DNA of 37,342 nucleotides from Ruminococcus sp. CAG:403 (GTDB lineage Bacteria > Bacillota > Clostridia > Oscillospirales > Ruminococcaceae), in contig FR899073.1 of the NCBI GenBank assembly GCA_000437255.1, positions 2,498 to 39,839 of the forward strand, read 5' to 3'. A program made the translations under genes and the position numbers. Shown one piece after another: positions 1 through 8,407 of the stretch. The notes below the pieces were generated by a model that was not told the origin of the DNA, searched no databases, and worked only from the letters and a program-made list of their open reading frames with translations. Each line of letters begins with the position of its first letter. The first letter of the stretch is position 1.

Positions 1-34
1 TTCGATTTGTTGAATTTTTCTTTTATTTCAGTCC

Positions 35-63
35 ATTATAACATGCTTTCCAACACTTTTCAA
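35..63 (-). promoter_or_regulatory. Minus-strand sigma-A promoter, divergent from the AraC gene
   Basis: On the minus strand TTGAAA (58-63) is followed after exactly 17 bases by a perfect TATAAT (35-40). It points out of the left edge, so a divergently transcribed gene probably starts just outside the window. No ribosome binding site is visible before the edge. Confidence 0.6.
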
Positions 64-80
64 GGTTCTTAAATAATTTT

Positions 81-95
81 TCCATTTCAAATGGA
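81..95. promoter_or_regulatory. 15-bp palindrome between divergent promoters (candidate operator)
   Basis: TCCATTT-C-AAATGGA is a perfect inverted repeat with one central base. It lies between the leftward promoter (35-63) and the rightward promoter (112-140), where a regulator acting on both could bind. The AraC protein encoded next door is one candidate, but AraC-type sites are usually direct repeats, so the binder is unknown. Confidence 0.4.
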
Positions 96-111
96 TTTTT
101 TATTTTGTACG

Positions 112-140
112 TTGAAAATTTGGTTGTATTATGTTATAAT
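112..140 (+). promoter_or_regulatory. Promoter of the AraC-type regulator gene
   Basis: TTGAAA (112-117), a 17-base spacer and a perfect TATAAT (135-140) lie 45 bases before the start codon at 185. Confidence 0.75.
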
Positions 141-184
141 AATATAATAGTTACAAAATAAATTCCTCATTGGAGGTGAAAACT

Positions 185-1366
185 ATGAAAAAAGATGAGC
201 TAATTTATTTATTGTCACAATATTATAGCATGTTTGCCATTCCTGTCAGATTATATGAAAACAATACGCTGCTCTTTCAAAAAATACCATTTTTGGATTC
301 GGAAGATCCCGTATGCTTAGTATTTCATAAAATCATGAATGATAACAGAGCAATTGGGTATTATCTGGATGGATACAACTTCTGTTATGGGTTTATCACA
401 AGTGGCAATCAGAAAATCATTGCAGGGCCTGTCAGTGAATTGAAAAAAACAAAACAGGACATTCGCTATATTGCGTTTAAACGAAACTGCGAAAATGTAG
501 AACGCTTTATCGATGAGATACAGTCTCTCTGTATTATGCATCCGGACACCTTGTTGCAGTCTTTGATCTTTCTAAATTTCTGTATGAACAAAACAATGCT
601 TGATATTTCAGATGTCCGAATAAAAAAAGAACAGCAAGTAGGACTTACGACAGCTTTTAAAGAAGACACTTCTTTTGAGAAAAAAGAGGACTTTTTGACT
701 CGTTCCCGTTCCTATGTGATTGATCAAGAGATTGCCAGAAAAGTCAAAGCCGGCGATGTAGAAGGATTAAAGCAGGGCGCCAATCAGGTATCTTCTGCCA
801 ATCCGAGAAATTTTGCACCGCATCTTTTCAGACATACCAAAAACTTTTTTATAAGGCTTCTTGCAATTTGCTGTTTTGCAGCAGTAGAAGCTGGTGTAAA
901 TTCTGTTGAAATTGCAGAATTGGAAGAATTATACATTATGAAATGTGAATCATTGGATGATATAGATAGAATCAAAAATCTGCAATATCACATGATATTA
1001 GACATGGCAGAACGTGTGCAGAAACTTCATACTTGGAATCCGAGCCATTCACAATTGGTAAAAAGCATCACAGATTATATTAAGGAAAATATGACAGAAA
1101 GCATTACAGTATCCAAAATAGCAGAGCATCTTTCGAAAAGCAGAGGATATGTCACAACAGAATTTAAAAAAATAACAGGTATCAATTTGTCGGATTATAT
1201 ATCTGAAATGAAAATTAATGAGGCAAAGGAATTGATTCGATACACGGATAGAAGCTTTATTGACATAAGCAGTTATCTCGGCTTTTCTACACAAAGCTAT
1301 TTTATCAAAGTTTTTAAAAAAGTCACCGGGAAAACGCCAAGAGAATACAGAGAAAAAACAATATAG
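185..1366 (+). CDS. AraC-family transcriptional regulator
   Basis: DNA-binding regulator of 393 residues. The last ~100 residues form the double helix-turn-helix of the AraC/XylS family: a first HTH around 'VSKIAEHLSKSRGYVTTEFK', then the signature around 'DISSYLGFSTQSYFIKVFKK' ending in 'GKTPREYR'. The ~280-residue N-terminal part has no domain I can name and no membrane segment, so it is presumably a cytoplasmic sensor. The frame opens at a TTG at 170, but a GGAGGTG (172-178) sits just before ATG 185, which I take as the start. It precedes two xylanase genes on the same strand with no terminator between it and the GH30 gene, so control of xylan genes is likely but inferred. The gene has its own strong promoter. 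Confidence 0.85.
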   Translation: MKKDELIYLLSQYYSMFAIPVRLYENNTLLFQKIPFLDSEDPVCLVFHKIMNDNRAIGYYLDGYNFCYGFITSGNQKIIAGPVSELKKTKQDIRYIAFKRNCENVERFIDEIQSLCIMHPDTLLQSLIFLNFCMNKTMLDISDVRIKKEQQVGLTTAFKEDTSFEKKEDFLTRSRSYVIDQEIARKVKAGDVEGLKQGANQVSSANPRNFAPHLFRHTKNFFIRLLAICCFAAVEAGVNSVEIAELEELYIMKCESLDDIDRIKNLQYHMILDMAERVQKLHTWNPSHSQLVKSITDYIKENMTESITVSKIAEHLSKSRGYVTTEFKKITGINLSDYISEMKINEAKELIRYTDRSFIDISSYLGFSTQSYFIKVFKKVTGKTPREYREKTI

Positions 1367-1414
1367 ATTTGTAAGTACTGTATGACAATTTTACAGGAAC
1401 CAATACAAAAATGG

Positions 1415-1443
1415 TATACGCTGCAACTCCAAACTTGTATACT
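1415..1443 (+). promoter_or_regulatory. Candidate promoter of the GH30 xylanase gene
   Basis: TATACG (1415-1420), 17 bases, then TATACT (1438-1443). The -10 is good and the -35 poor, which suits a promoter that needs an activator. The GH10 gene's promoter has the same pattern (TATACA-17-TAGAAT). Confidence 0.4.
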
Positions 1444-1445
1444 GA

Positions 1446-1459
1446 AAACAGTACTGTTT
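1446..1459. promoter_or_regulatory. 14-bp perfect palindrome at the GH30 transcription start
   Basis: AAACAGTACTGTTT is a perfect dyad just downstream of the -10 at 1438-1443, where a bound repressor would block initiation. The core AGTACTGT occurs again 76 bases upstream at 1374-1381, just after the AraC stop codon. I did not find it before the GH10 gene. Confidence 0.4.
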
Positions 1460-1494
1460 CCGTTTTATAAGAGAAAATCAGAGGGGGTATTCAT

Positions 1495-3630
1495 GTGATT
1501 CAACAATTGAAACGTACTTTTTCAGTAATATTAAGCGGTGTTCTATTGGTTTCTTCTGCCTCACTGTATCCAGTCAATATGCATGCAGCAGCGGCAACTG
1601 TTTGTAAAATTGATCCAACGATCCAGTATCAAACCATTCGAGGCTTCGGTGGAATCAATCATCCGGAATGGACTGGAAAGGATTTGACAGAAGAACAACG
1701 GCAAACCGCATTTGGAAACGGGGAGGATGAGTTGGGGCTTACTGTATTGCGTGTATTTGTAAATCCTGATCAAAGTCAGTGGAACAAAGCACTTCCAACC
1801 GCACAATTTGCCACAAAAATGGGAGTTACAGTTTTTGCATCTCCATGGGAACCTCCTGCAAATCTTGCAGAATCTGGTGGAAGCAACGGAAAACTGCACC
1901 TGCCAAAGTCCAATTATGCCGCTTATGCGAAGCACTTGAATGATTTTGGAACTTATATGAAAAGCAATGGCGTTGACCTTTATGCGGTCTCCGTGCAGAA
2001 TGAGCCAGACTACGCTTCTGAATGGACGTATTGGTCAACTGATGAAACAACCGACTTTATTGCAAATTACGGAGATCAAATTACAAGCACACGATTGATG
2101 TCACCGGAATCCTTTCAGTATGCACCTGAAAATGCTTCATGGGTAGCTGATGGTGGAAAAACATTTTACAGAAAGATTCTGAACAACAGCAAGGCAATGG
2201 AAAACTGCGATCTATTTGGAACACACTTCTATGGCACACAGCGGGCGTGGATGGATTTCCCGGATCTTGAAAATTCCGGAAAGGAAATCTGGATGACAGA
2301 AGTATATGTCCCAAATAGTGAACAAGATTCCGCAAATCGTTATCCAGAAGCCTTACAAGTTTCTGAAAATATTCACAATGCCATGGTAGTCGGAAATATG
2401 AGCGCTTATACATGGTGGTATATTCGCAGACATTATGGGTTAATGACAGAAGATGGGAAGATCAGCAAGCGTGGGTACTGTATGGCACAATACTCCAAAT
2501 ATGTTCGTCCCGGCGATGTGCGGATCGATGCCACAGAACAGCCGGCAGACAATGTCTATGTGTCTGCATATAAGGGTGATGACAATCAGGTAACCATTGT
2601 TGCCATTAACAAGGGAACAGAAAGCTATTCGCAGCAGTTTGCTGTAGATGCTGATGCACAAATTACAGAGGTTGACCGTTATCGTACTTCCGCCTCTGAA
2701 AATCTGGCAAAAACAGGAAACATGGAGCATGACAGCAGCAGCTTCTGGGCACAGCTTCCTGCGGAAAGTGTTTCTACGTTTGTTGTGACATTGGAAGACA
2801 AGCCGGTAGAACCGGATAAAAACGGCTATTATTTTCATGATACTTTTGAGGCGGACAACTGCGACTGGCAGGGACATGGTGCAGCAGATATTGCACTGAG
2901 CGGAAGAATACCGTATCAGGGAACCAACGCACTCTTGGTGCAGAATCGTGCCAGTGCGTGGAACGGAGCAGAAAAAACGCTGCCGGCAAAAGCATTTCAG
3001 GCTGGAAAAGAATATAGTTTCAGCGTATGCCTCAGCTATGTAGATGGGGATAGCCCCAAAAATGCTGCATTGTCCCTACAATATACCAATTCCGCAGGAG
3101 AAGTCAAGTATGCAAGAATTGCATCCGCATCTGCAACAAAGAACAATTATGTGCAACTTGCCAATCAAGCGTTCCAGCTTCCTGAAGATGGTAAAGATTT
3201 CAAAATCTATGTTGAGATGGAAAATGACACGGATAATTTCTATATAGACGAGGCAATTGGAGCAGTGAAGGGAACTATAATAAAAGGCCCTCCTGTTGAA
3301 ACGACAACAACTGTCGCGACTACCACCGCCACTACTACCGCTACCACAACAACTACCATTACAATGCCTACTGTTACAACGACCAAAATAACGACAACAA
3401 TATCCACAGAAGCTCAAACTGCATTTTATGGGGACATCAACTTAGATGGTTCCGTTACATTGGCTGATCTGATTCTCTTCCAAAAACAGCAACGAGGTGT
3501 GTTAGATCTGAACGAACAGCAAAAACGCAATGCAAATTGCGATTTAACGGATTCTGCAATTACCCCACAGGATGTCACAACATTACTGAACTTCCTAATT
3601 GGTAAAATCAATCAACTTCCATTTCAGTAA
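1495..3630 (+). CDS. Secreted GH30 (subfamily 8-like) glucuronoxylanase with CBM22 and type I dockerin
   Basis: Endo-xylanase of 711 residues. Order: signal peptide 1-31, GH30 catalytic domain with its side beta-domain ~38-434, CBM22-type xylan-binding module ~443-593, Thr-rich linker ~602-640, dockerin ~645-710. The acid/base is Glu170 in 'SVQNEPDY' and the nucleophile Glu269 in 'MTEVYVP'. 'WWYIRRHYG' (308-315) matches the segment of GH30_8 enzymes whose Arg binds the methyl-glucuronosyl side group, so cleavage guided by glucuronic acid is expected. The dockerin has one clear Ca-binding loop ('DINLDGSVT') and a weaker second repeat ('NCDLTDSAIT'), suggesting attachment to a cellulosome-like scaffold. 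The start is GTG at 1495 behind GAGGGGG; the overlapping ATG at 1493 meets a stop at once. The CBM22 closely resembles that of the next gene. Confidence 0.9.
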   Translation: MIQQLKRTFSVILSGVLLVSSASLYPVNMHAAAATVCKIDPTIQYQTIRGFGGINHPEWTGKDLTEEQRQTAFGNGEDELGLTVLRVFVNPDQSQWNKALPTAQFATKMGVTVFASPWEPPANLAESGGSNGKLHLPKSNYAAYAKHLNDFGTYMKSNGVDLYAVSVQNEPDYASEWTYWSTDETTDFIANYGDQITSTRLMSPESFQYAPENASWVADGGKTFYRKILNNSKAMENCDLFGTHFYGTQRAWMDFPDLENSGKEIWMTEVYVPNSEQDSANRYPEALQVSENIHNAMVVGNMSAYTWWYIRRHYGLMTEDGKISKRGYCMAQYSKYVRPGDVRIDATEQPADNVYVSAYKGDDNQVTIVAINKGTESYSQQFAVDADAQITEVDRYRTSASENLAKTGNMEHDSSSFWAQLPAESVSTFVVTLEDKPVEPDKNGYYFHDTFEADNCDWQGHGAADIALSGRIPYQGTNALLVQNRASAWNGAEKTLPAKAFQAGKEYSFSVCLSYVDGDSPKNAALSLQYTNSAGEVKYARIASASATKNNYVQLANQAFQLPEDGKDFKIYVEMENDTDNFYIDEAIGAVKGTIIKGPPVETTTTVATTTATTTATTTTTITMPTVTTTKITTTISTEAQTAFYGDINLDGSVTLADLILFQKQQRGVLDLNEQQKRNANCDLTDSAITPQDVTTLLNFLIGKINQLPFQ

Positions 3631-3672
3631 GTGCCAGCTCAAATCATAAACTCCTTCAGCATTTCAAATTAT

Positions 3673-3715
3673 AAATTCCCTCAAAAAGTTAAACGGACTT
3701 CTTGAGGGAATTTTT
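3673..3715 (+). terminator. Rho-independent terminator after the GH30 gene
   Basis: A 12-bp perfect stem (AAATTCCCTCAA, 3673-3684, with its complement 3702-3713), a 17-base loop and a run of T. It separates the two xylanase transcripts. Confidence 0.8.
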
Positions 3716-3793
3716 GTATCAATAGAACTTCGAAACTTGTACAGAATACCTCAAATTGTTTTTACAAATATGCAAGTTACATGACAAATGTGC

Positions 3794-3822
3794 TATACAA
3801 GTATTTCTTCTTTTGCTAGAAT
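3794..3822 (+). promoter_or_regulatory. Promoter of the GH10/GH43 gene
   Basis: TATACA (3794-3799), 17 bases, then TAGAAT (3817-3822) with an extended TG at 3814-3815. The rest of this 248-base gap holds the terminator and an imperfect pair of AACTTG/CAAGTT half-sites (around 3733 and 3773) that could be regulator contacts. Confidence 0.5.
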
Positions 3823-3878
3823 AGATATAGTTTGAATCAGATCATGAACTGCGTACAACAAAAGGAGGAATTTTTTGT

Positions 3879-6800
3879 ATGAATAGTCAAAAATGGATTG
3901 CTGGATTAACCGCAATGCTATGCAGTGCAGGTGTCCTTTCTTGCTTCCCAGCGATTTCTGGAACCGTGTCTGCGACGGAACTCGTCAACAACGATTTTGA
4001 AGTAAATTATGGTGGCTGGTATGGAAATACAGATACTGTCGTTTTAAAAGCAGTAGAAGGAATTGGCTATCATTCTTCACGTGGAATGTCTGTTTCCGGT
4101 CGCTCCAGTGCTTCCGATGGGGCAAGTGCAGAAAAAGGATTCTACCTTTCCGGAGATGAAAAGTATACATATAGTGTGTGGGTATATAGTACGGAGGCGG
4201 AACAGTTCCATTTCTCTCTCTCCTGTGCCGATTTGGAAACTACGCAGGAATTTGAAACAGAACTAGCAAGCAGAAAAAGCAAAGCTGGCACTTGGACAAA
4301 ACTTTCCGCTTCCTATCGTGCACCCAAAAATAGTGGAGAATTCCGACTTACTATTACAACTGATAGTACAAATGATTTTGTTTTTGATGATGTGAGCATA
4401 ACAGGAAAGAACGACATGCATACCGTATCGGCTGCATCAACAGAAAAAGGCCTAAAAGATGAATTTGCCAATTATTTTCGAGTAGGCAATATCTTGAACG
4501 GAAGCACCGTGAAAAATTCAACCATTACTGCAAGTGTCCTTAAAGATTATAACAGCATTGAATGCGAAAATGAAATGAAGCCGGATGCAACATTGGTACA
4601 GTCCCAATGCAATGGCACCAATATTGGTGTCTCACTAAAAAATGCTGCCAGCATCATGGATTTTTGTGTCAACAATAAAATTGCAATGCGAGGACATACA
4701 CTGGTATGGCATAGCCAGACACCACTGTGGTTTTTCAAAGAAAACTTCAACGCAAATGGAAACTGGGTTTCTGCTACTGTTATGGATCAGCGTATGGAAA
4801 GCTACATCAAAAATATGTTTGATGCAATCAAAACACAGTATCCAGATTTAAATCTCTATGCCTATGATGTAGCAAATGAGTGTATTAGCGATGACAGCAA
4901 TCGTACAGCAAACAATGGTGGCACCAGAGAACCAGGAGAAAATGTGAGTGGACAGTCCCCGTGGGTGCAAGTTTACGGCAGCAATTCTTTTGTAGAACAT
5001 GCATTTACTTACGCACGAAAATATGCTCCAGAAGGTTGTGCGCTTTACTATAACGATTATAATGAATATTGGGATCATAAGCGCGATGCCATTTACAGCA
5101 TGTGTAAGTCCCTCTACGAAAAAGGCTTACTAGATGGAATTGGCATGCAATCTCACATCAACGCCAATTACGACGGATTTTCTGGTGTGTCTGCTTACAC
5201 TACTGCAATGAAAAAGTTTTTGTCTATCGGTTGTGATCTTCAAATCACAGAACTGGATATCACCATGGAAAATGGCACCTATACTTTACAACAGCAGGCA
5301 GATAAGTACAAGGCCATTTTTCAGGCGGCCATAGACTGGAATCAGAATCCAACTTCGGATGGCAGAGTAACTGCTGTTTGTATCTGGGGACCAGATGATG
5401 CCAATACATGGATCAAAACAGAAAATACACCGCTTCTGTATGACACCAATCATCAGCCCAAGTTAGCATACACCACATTGACTTCCATGATTCCAAAATC
5501 CGAATGGGGAGACGGCAGCAATCCAAGTGAAAACGACAAACCGATTGAACCAAACGAATATGGCTGGTACTTTCACAGTACATTTGAAGGCGATACAGAC
5601 AACTGGGAAGGTCGAGGCAGCGCTGATGTCCTTACCAGCGGCAGAACAGCTTACGTAGGTAGTGAGGCACTCTTGGTGCAAAATCGTACTGCATCTTGGA
5701 ATGGTGCAGGAAAATCCTTAAATCCAAAAGCATTTGTTCCTGGAAAAGAATACAGTTTTAGTGTCAATGTAGAATATTTTGACGGCAACACAACGGATAA
5801 ATTCTTCCTAAAGCTGGCCTATACAGACGCAAACGGAAAAACGCAGTATGCAACTGTAGCGGAAGGAACTGCCATTCAAGGTGAATGGGTACAGCTTGCC
5901 AATCAAAATTACCGGATTCCAGAAGATGCTTCCAACATGATCTTGTATGTAGAAACGTCAGAAAGTACCAATAATTTTTATTTGGATGAAGCCATTGGAG
6001 CAGTAGGAGGAACAACGATTCTTGGAGCAGGGGAATCCAAACCATTCCAATTAGGAGATGTCAATGCGGATGGTGTGATTAACGGAATGGATTTGTCATT
6101 TGCAAAACGAGGTGTTTCCACCGCATTCTCCAGTACAGCATCCCGTCTTGCGGCGGATGTAGATCAGAGTGGCAAGGTAGATCAAAAGGATATCCAGCTA
6201 CTCCAGGATTACCTGCTGGGAAGAATTACATCGTTCCCAACAGCAGAAAAAGAAATTGATCTCACAGCGATGGAGCAGCTTTTTTCCAGCATCACACCGA
6301 TAGCAAGCTATAAGGCTAATGGAGAAAACAATCCACTGTTTACCCAGCGTTTTGGAGCAGATCCTGGTGTAATGGAATACAACGGCAGGGTATATGTGTA
6401 CACTACAAACGATGTGATCGAATATGACGGCAACGGAAATGTAACTGAAAACACCTATGCACAAGTCAACAAAATCAACTGTATCTCCTCCGATGATATG
6501 GTGAATTGGACCGATCATGGCGCCATTCCAGTGGCTGGAGCAAGTGGTATCGCCAAATGGGCAGATTGTTCTTGGGCACCCTGTGCAGCACATAAGACAA
6601 TCAATGGCAAAGAAAAATTCTTTCTTTATTTTTGTAACGGTGGAAATGGTGTCAGCGTCCTAACGGCGGACAGTCCAACTGGTCCGTGGAGTGATCCACT
6701 TGGAAAGGCACTCATTACTAGAGCTACCCCTAACTGCGGAGATATTACGTGGCTATTTGATCCTGCTGTATTTGTGGATGATGACGGAACTGGTTATCTT

Positions 6801-7661
6801 TGCTTTGGTGGCGGTGTACCAGATGGAAAAAATGAAATGCCTGATACCTCTAGAGTCGTAAAACTTGGGGAGGATATGATCAGTCTTGCCGATACACCAA
6901 TAACGATCCATGCTCCATACTTATTCGAAGATTCTGGCATCAACAAAATTGGAGACACCTATTACTATACCTATTGTTCCAATTGGAAAACTACTGGAAA
7001 TACATACGGTATGACCAGCGGCGCAATTGAGTATATGACTGCTTCTAATCCGCTCGGACCATATACCTACGGCGGAGAACTGTTTCCAAATCAGGGAAAA
7101 TTCTTTGGTTTGTATGGAAACAATCATCACTCCATTTGCGAAGTGAATGGACAGCTGTATTTGTTCTATCACAACCGCAGTGTGGAACAAGCGATGGGAA
7201 TTGAAGGCAATTATCGAAGCCCACAGGTAGATCAAATTACGATAAGCGGCACGAAATTGCATACCGTTACCGGCACCATGCAGGGCATTGCTCAGCAAAA
7301 ATCGATCAATCCATACAGTAAAATTCAAGCAGAAACCATGTCTAACCAAGCCGGAATAAATGTTCGAGGATTAAGTGATACCATTGTGACAGATATCGAC
7401 AAAGGTGATTGGCTCCAGGTCAGTGGCGTCAACTTTTCCAAAGGTGCATCTAAGATAATTTTAACAGCCTCTTCTAAAAATGGTTGTGCAGTAAAAATAT
7501 GCACCGGTTCTCCTACTGGTAAAGCAGTTGGTTATGCAGAAATCCCAGCAGGCGGAAAAATGGCAGAAGTCACAGCCAGCGTGCAGGGACTCAGCGGAAA
7601 GCAAGATCTATATTTTGTATTTAGTGCTCAAGCAGAAATGGATAGTTGGATAGCAAAATAA
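3879..7661 (+). CDS. Secreted bifunctional xylanase: CBM22-GH10-CBM22-dockerin-GH43-CBM6
   Basis: Secreted enzyme of 1260 residues with two catalytic domains. Order: signal peptide 1-32, CBM22 ~34-177, GH10 endo-xylanase ~187-540, second CBM22 ~560-712, dockerin ~725-785, GH43 ~790-1140, CBM6-like module ~1145-1260. In GH10 the acid/base is Glu334 ('DVANECIS') and the nucleophile Glu458 ('ITELDITM'). In GH43 the likely triad is Asp828 ('GADPGV'), Asp961 ('LFDPAVF') and Glu1017 ('YLFEDSG'), typical of arabinofuranosidase/xylosidase members. The dockerin lies between the two enzymes rather than at an end. GH10 should cut the xylan backbone while GH43 removes side chains or xylose. Start ATG follows AAAGGAGGA. 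It has its own promoter, and a bidirectional terminator follows. GH43 specificity cannot be fixed from sequence. Confidence 0.92.
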   Translation: MNSQKWIAGLTAMLCSAGVLSCFPAISGTVSATELVNNDFEVNYGGWYGNTDTVVLKAVEGIGYHSSRGMSVSGRSSASDGASAEKGFYLSGDEKYTYSVWVYSTEAEQFHFSLSCADLETTQEFETELASRKSKAGTWTKLSASYRAPKNSGEFRLTITTDSTNDFVFDDVSITGKNDMHTVSAASTEKGLKDEFANYFRVGNILNGSTVKNSTITASVLKDYNSIECENEMKPDATLVQSQCNGTNIGVSLKNAASIMDFCVNNKIAMRGHTLVWHSQTPLWFFKENFNANGNWVSATVMDQRMESYIKNMFDAIKTQYPDLNLYAYDVANECISDDSNRTANNGGTREPGENVSGQSPWVQVYGSNSFVEHAFTYARKYAPEGCALYYNDYNEYWDHKRDAIYSMCKSLYEKGLLDGIGMQSHINANYDGFSGVSAYTTAMKKFLSIGCDLQITELDITMENGTYTLQQQADKYKAIFQAAIDWNQNPTSDGRVTAVCIWGPDDANTWIKTENTPLLYDTNHQPKLAYTTLTSMIPKSEWGDGSNPSENDKPIEPNEYGWYFHSTFEGDTDNWEGRGSADVLTSGRTAYVGSEALLVQNRTASWNGAGKSLNPKAFVPGKEYSFSVNVEYFDGNTTDKFFLKLAYTDANGKTQYATVAEGTAIQGEWVQLANQNYRIPEDASNMILYVETSESTNNFYLDEAIGAVGGTTILGAGESKPFQLGDVNADGVINGMDLSFAKRGVSTAFSSTASRLAADVDQSGKVDQKDIQLLQDYLLGRITSFPTAEKEIDLTAMEQLFSSITPIASYKANGENNPLFTQRFGADPGVMEYNGRVYVYTTNDVIEYDGNGNVTENTYAQVNKINCISSDDMVNWTDHGAIPVAGASGIAKWADCSWAPCAAHKTINGKEKFFLYFCNGGNGVSVLTADSPTGPWSDPLGKALITRATPNCGDITWLFDPAVFVDDDGTGYLCFGGGVPDGKNEMPDTSRVVKLGEDMISLADTPITIHAPYLFEDSGINKIGDTYYYTYCSNWKTTGNTYGMTSGAIEYMTASNPLGPYTYGGELFPNQGKFFGLYGNNHHSICEVNGQLYLFYHNRSVEQAMGIEGNYRSPQVDQITISGTKLHTVTGTMQGIAQQKSINPYSKIQAETMSNQAGINVRGLSDTIVTDIDKGDWLQVSGVNFSKGASKIILTASSKNGCAVKICTGSPTGKAVGYAEIPAGGKMAEVTASVQGLSGKQDLYFVFSAQAEMDSWIAK

Positions 7662-7684
7662 TATACTGATACATGGAAAAGCAT

Positions 7685-7717
7685 AAATGGCAGTAGAATG
7701 ATATTCTACTGCCATTT
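7685..7717. terminator. Bidirectional terminator between convergent genes
   Basis: A perfect 15-bp stem (7685-7699 with 7703-7717) and a 3-base loop. T runs follow on the plus side and A-rich sequence lies on the other. It serves the GH10/GH43 gene from the left and the flavodoxin gene from the right. Confidence 0.85.
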
Positions 7718-7723
7718 TGTTTT

Positions 7724-8390
7724 TCAACTTAAACCATCAATCCAGCTCTGAATCTCTTCCTCTGAAGAATCTGCATCCAGTCTGCTTCCTGCAAGCCAGT
7801 TTCCACCACCGGATTGTGTTTTCAAATTGGATTCACTTTTGTCGATCTTGCTGCTACCAGAGGTGCAGAATGGGATAATAGTTTGATTGGAAAAATCATA
7901 CGATTCTACAAATGTGCTCATAATTCTCGGCGCATCTCCCCACCAAATCGGATATCCCAAATAAATTGTAGAATAAGCATCCAAAGAAATCGGTTCACCT
8001 GCAATTTCAGGACGCACATTTGGATCATTCATTTCAATATTTGCGCGACACTGATCGTCATTATAGTCAAGATCGGCCTCACAATATGGATCAGCTGGAA
8101 CAATTTCATACAAATCTGCACCAGTTACATCAGCAATCTTTTCGGCAACTGCTTTTGTATGACCTGTCGCGGAAAAATAAACTACAAGTGTTTCTGTGCC
8201 TGTATGAGTAGAATCCGCCTCCGATTCTGATAATTCCGTGATGTCTGTCATCTGATTTTCTTTTGTAGCCAACTCTGTTTTGATATTACGCTCTTCTGAT
8301 GTAGCATTGCTACTTATTTGAGCTGCTCCACAAGCAGTACTACTCAGCAATAGCAGGATCGCCGTTATACCAGAAATAATTTTTTCATCT
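7724..8390 (-). CDS. Flavodoxin-family lipoprotein, frameshifted in its signal peptide
   Basis: The flavodoxin fold starts at 'LVVYFSATGHTK', the FMN phosphate loop of the long-chain flavodoxin_4-type family, and includes 'IYLGYPIWWGDAPR' and 'IIPFCTSGSS'. The open frame alone covers 7724-8350 (208 residues) and starts inside a hydrophobic stretch without a ribosome binding site. A strong site (GGAGGAGAAACAG, 8391-8403) and ATG lie at 8390-8388, one base out of frame. One extra A in the six-A run (8382-8387) would give 'MKKIISGITAILLLLSSTAC', a textbook lipoprotein signal with lipobox Cys. The gene is therefore intact apart from one base: sequencing error, slippage switch or fresh mutation. 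If expressed it would be a membrane-anchored extracellular flavodoxin. It follows the dockerin-flavodoxin gene in one operon. Confidence 0.8.
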
Positions 8391-8407
8391 GTTTCTCCTC
8401 CATTTCA

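Noticed and set aside
3076..3417. Minus-strand ORF rich in Cys, Gly and Ser across the end of the GH30 gene
   Set aside because: It is the antisense shadow of the Thr-rich linker (ACN codons read backwards) and has no ribosome binding site.
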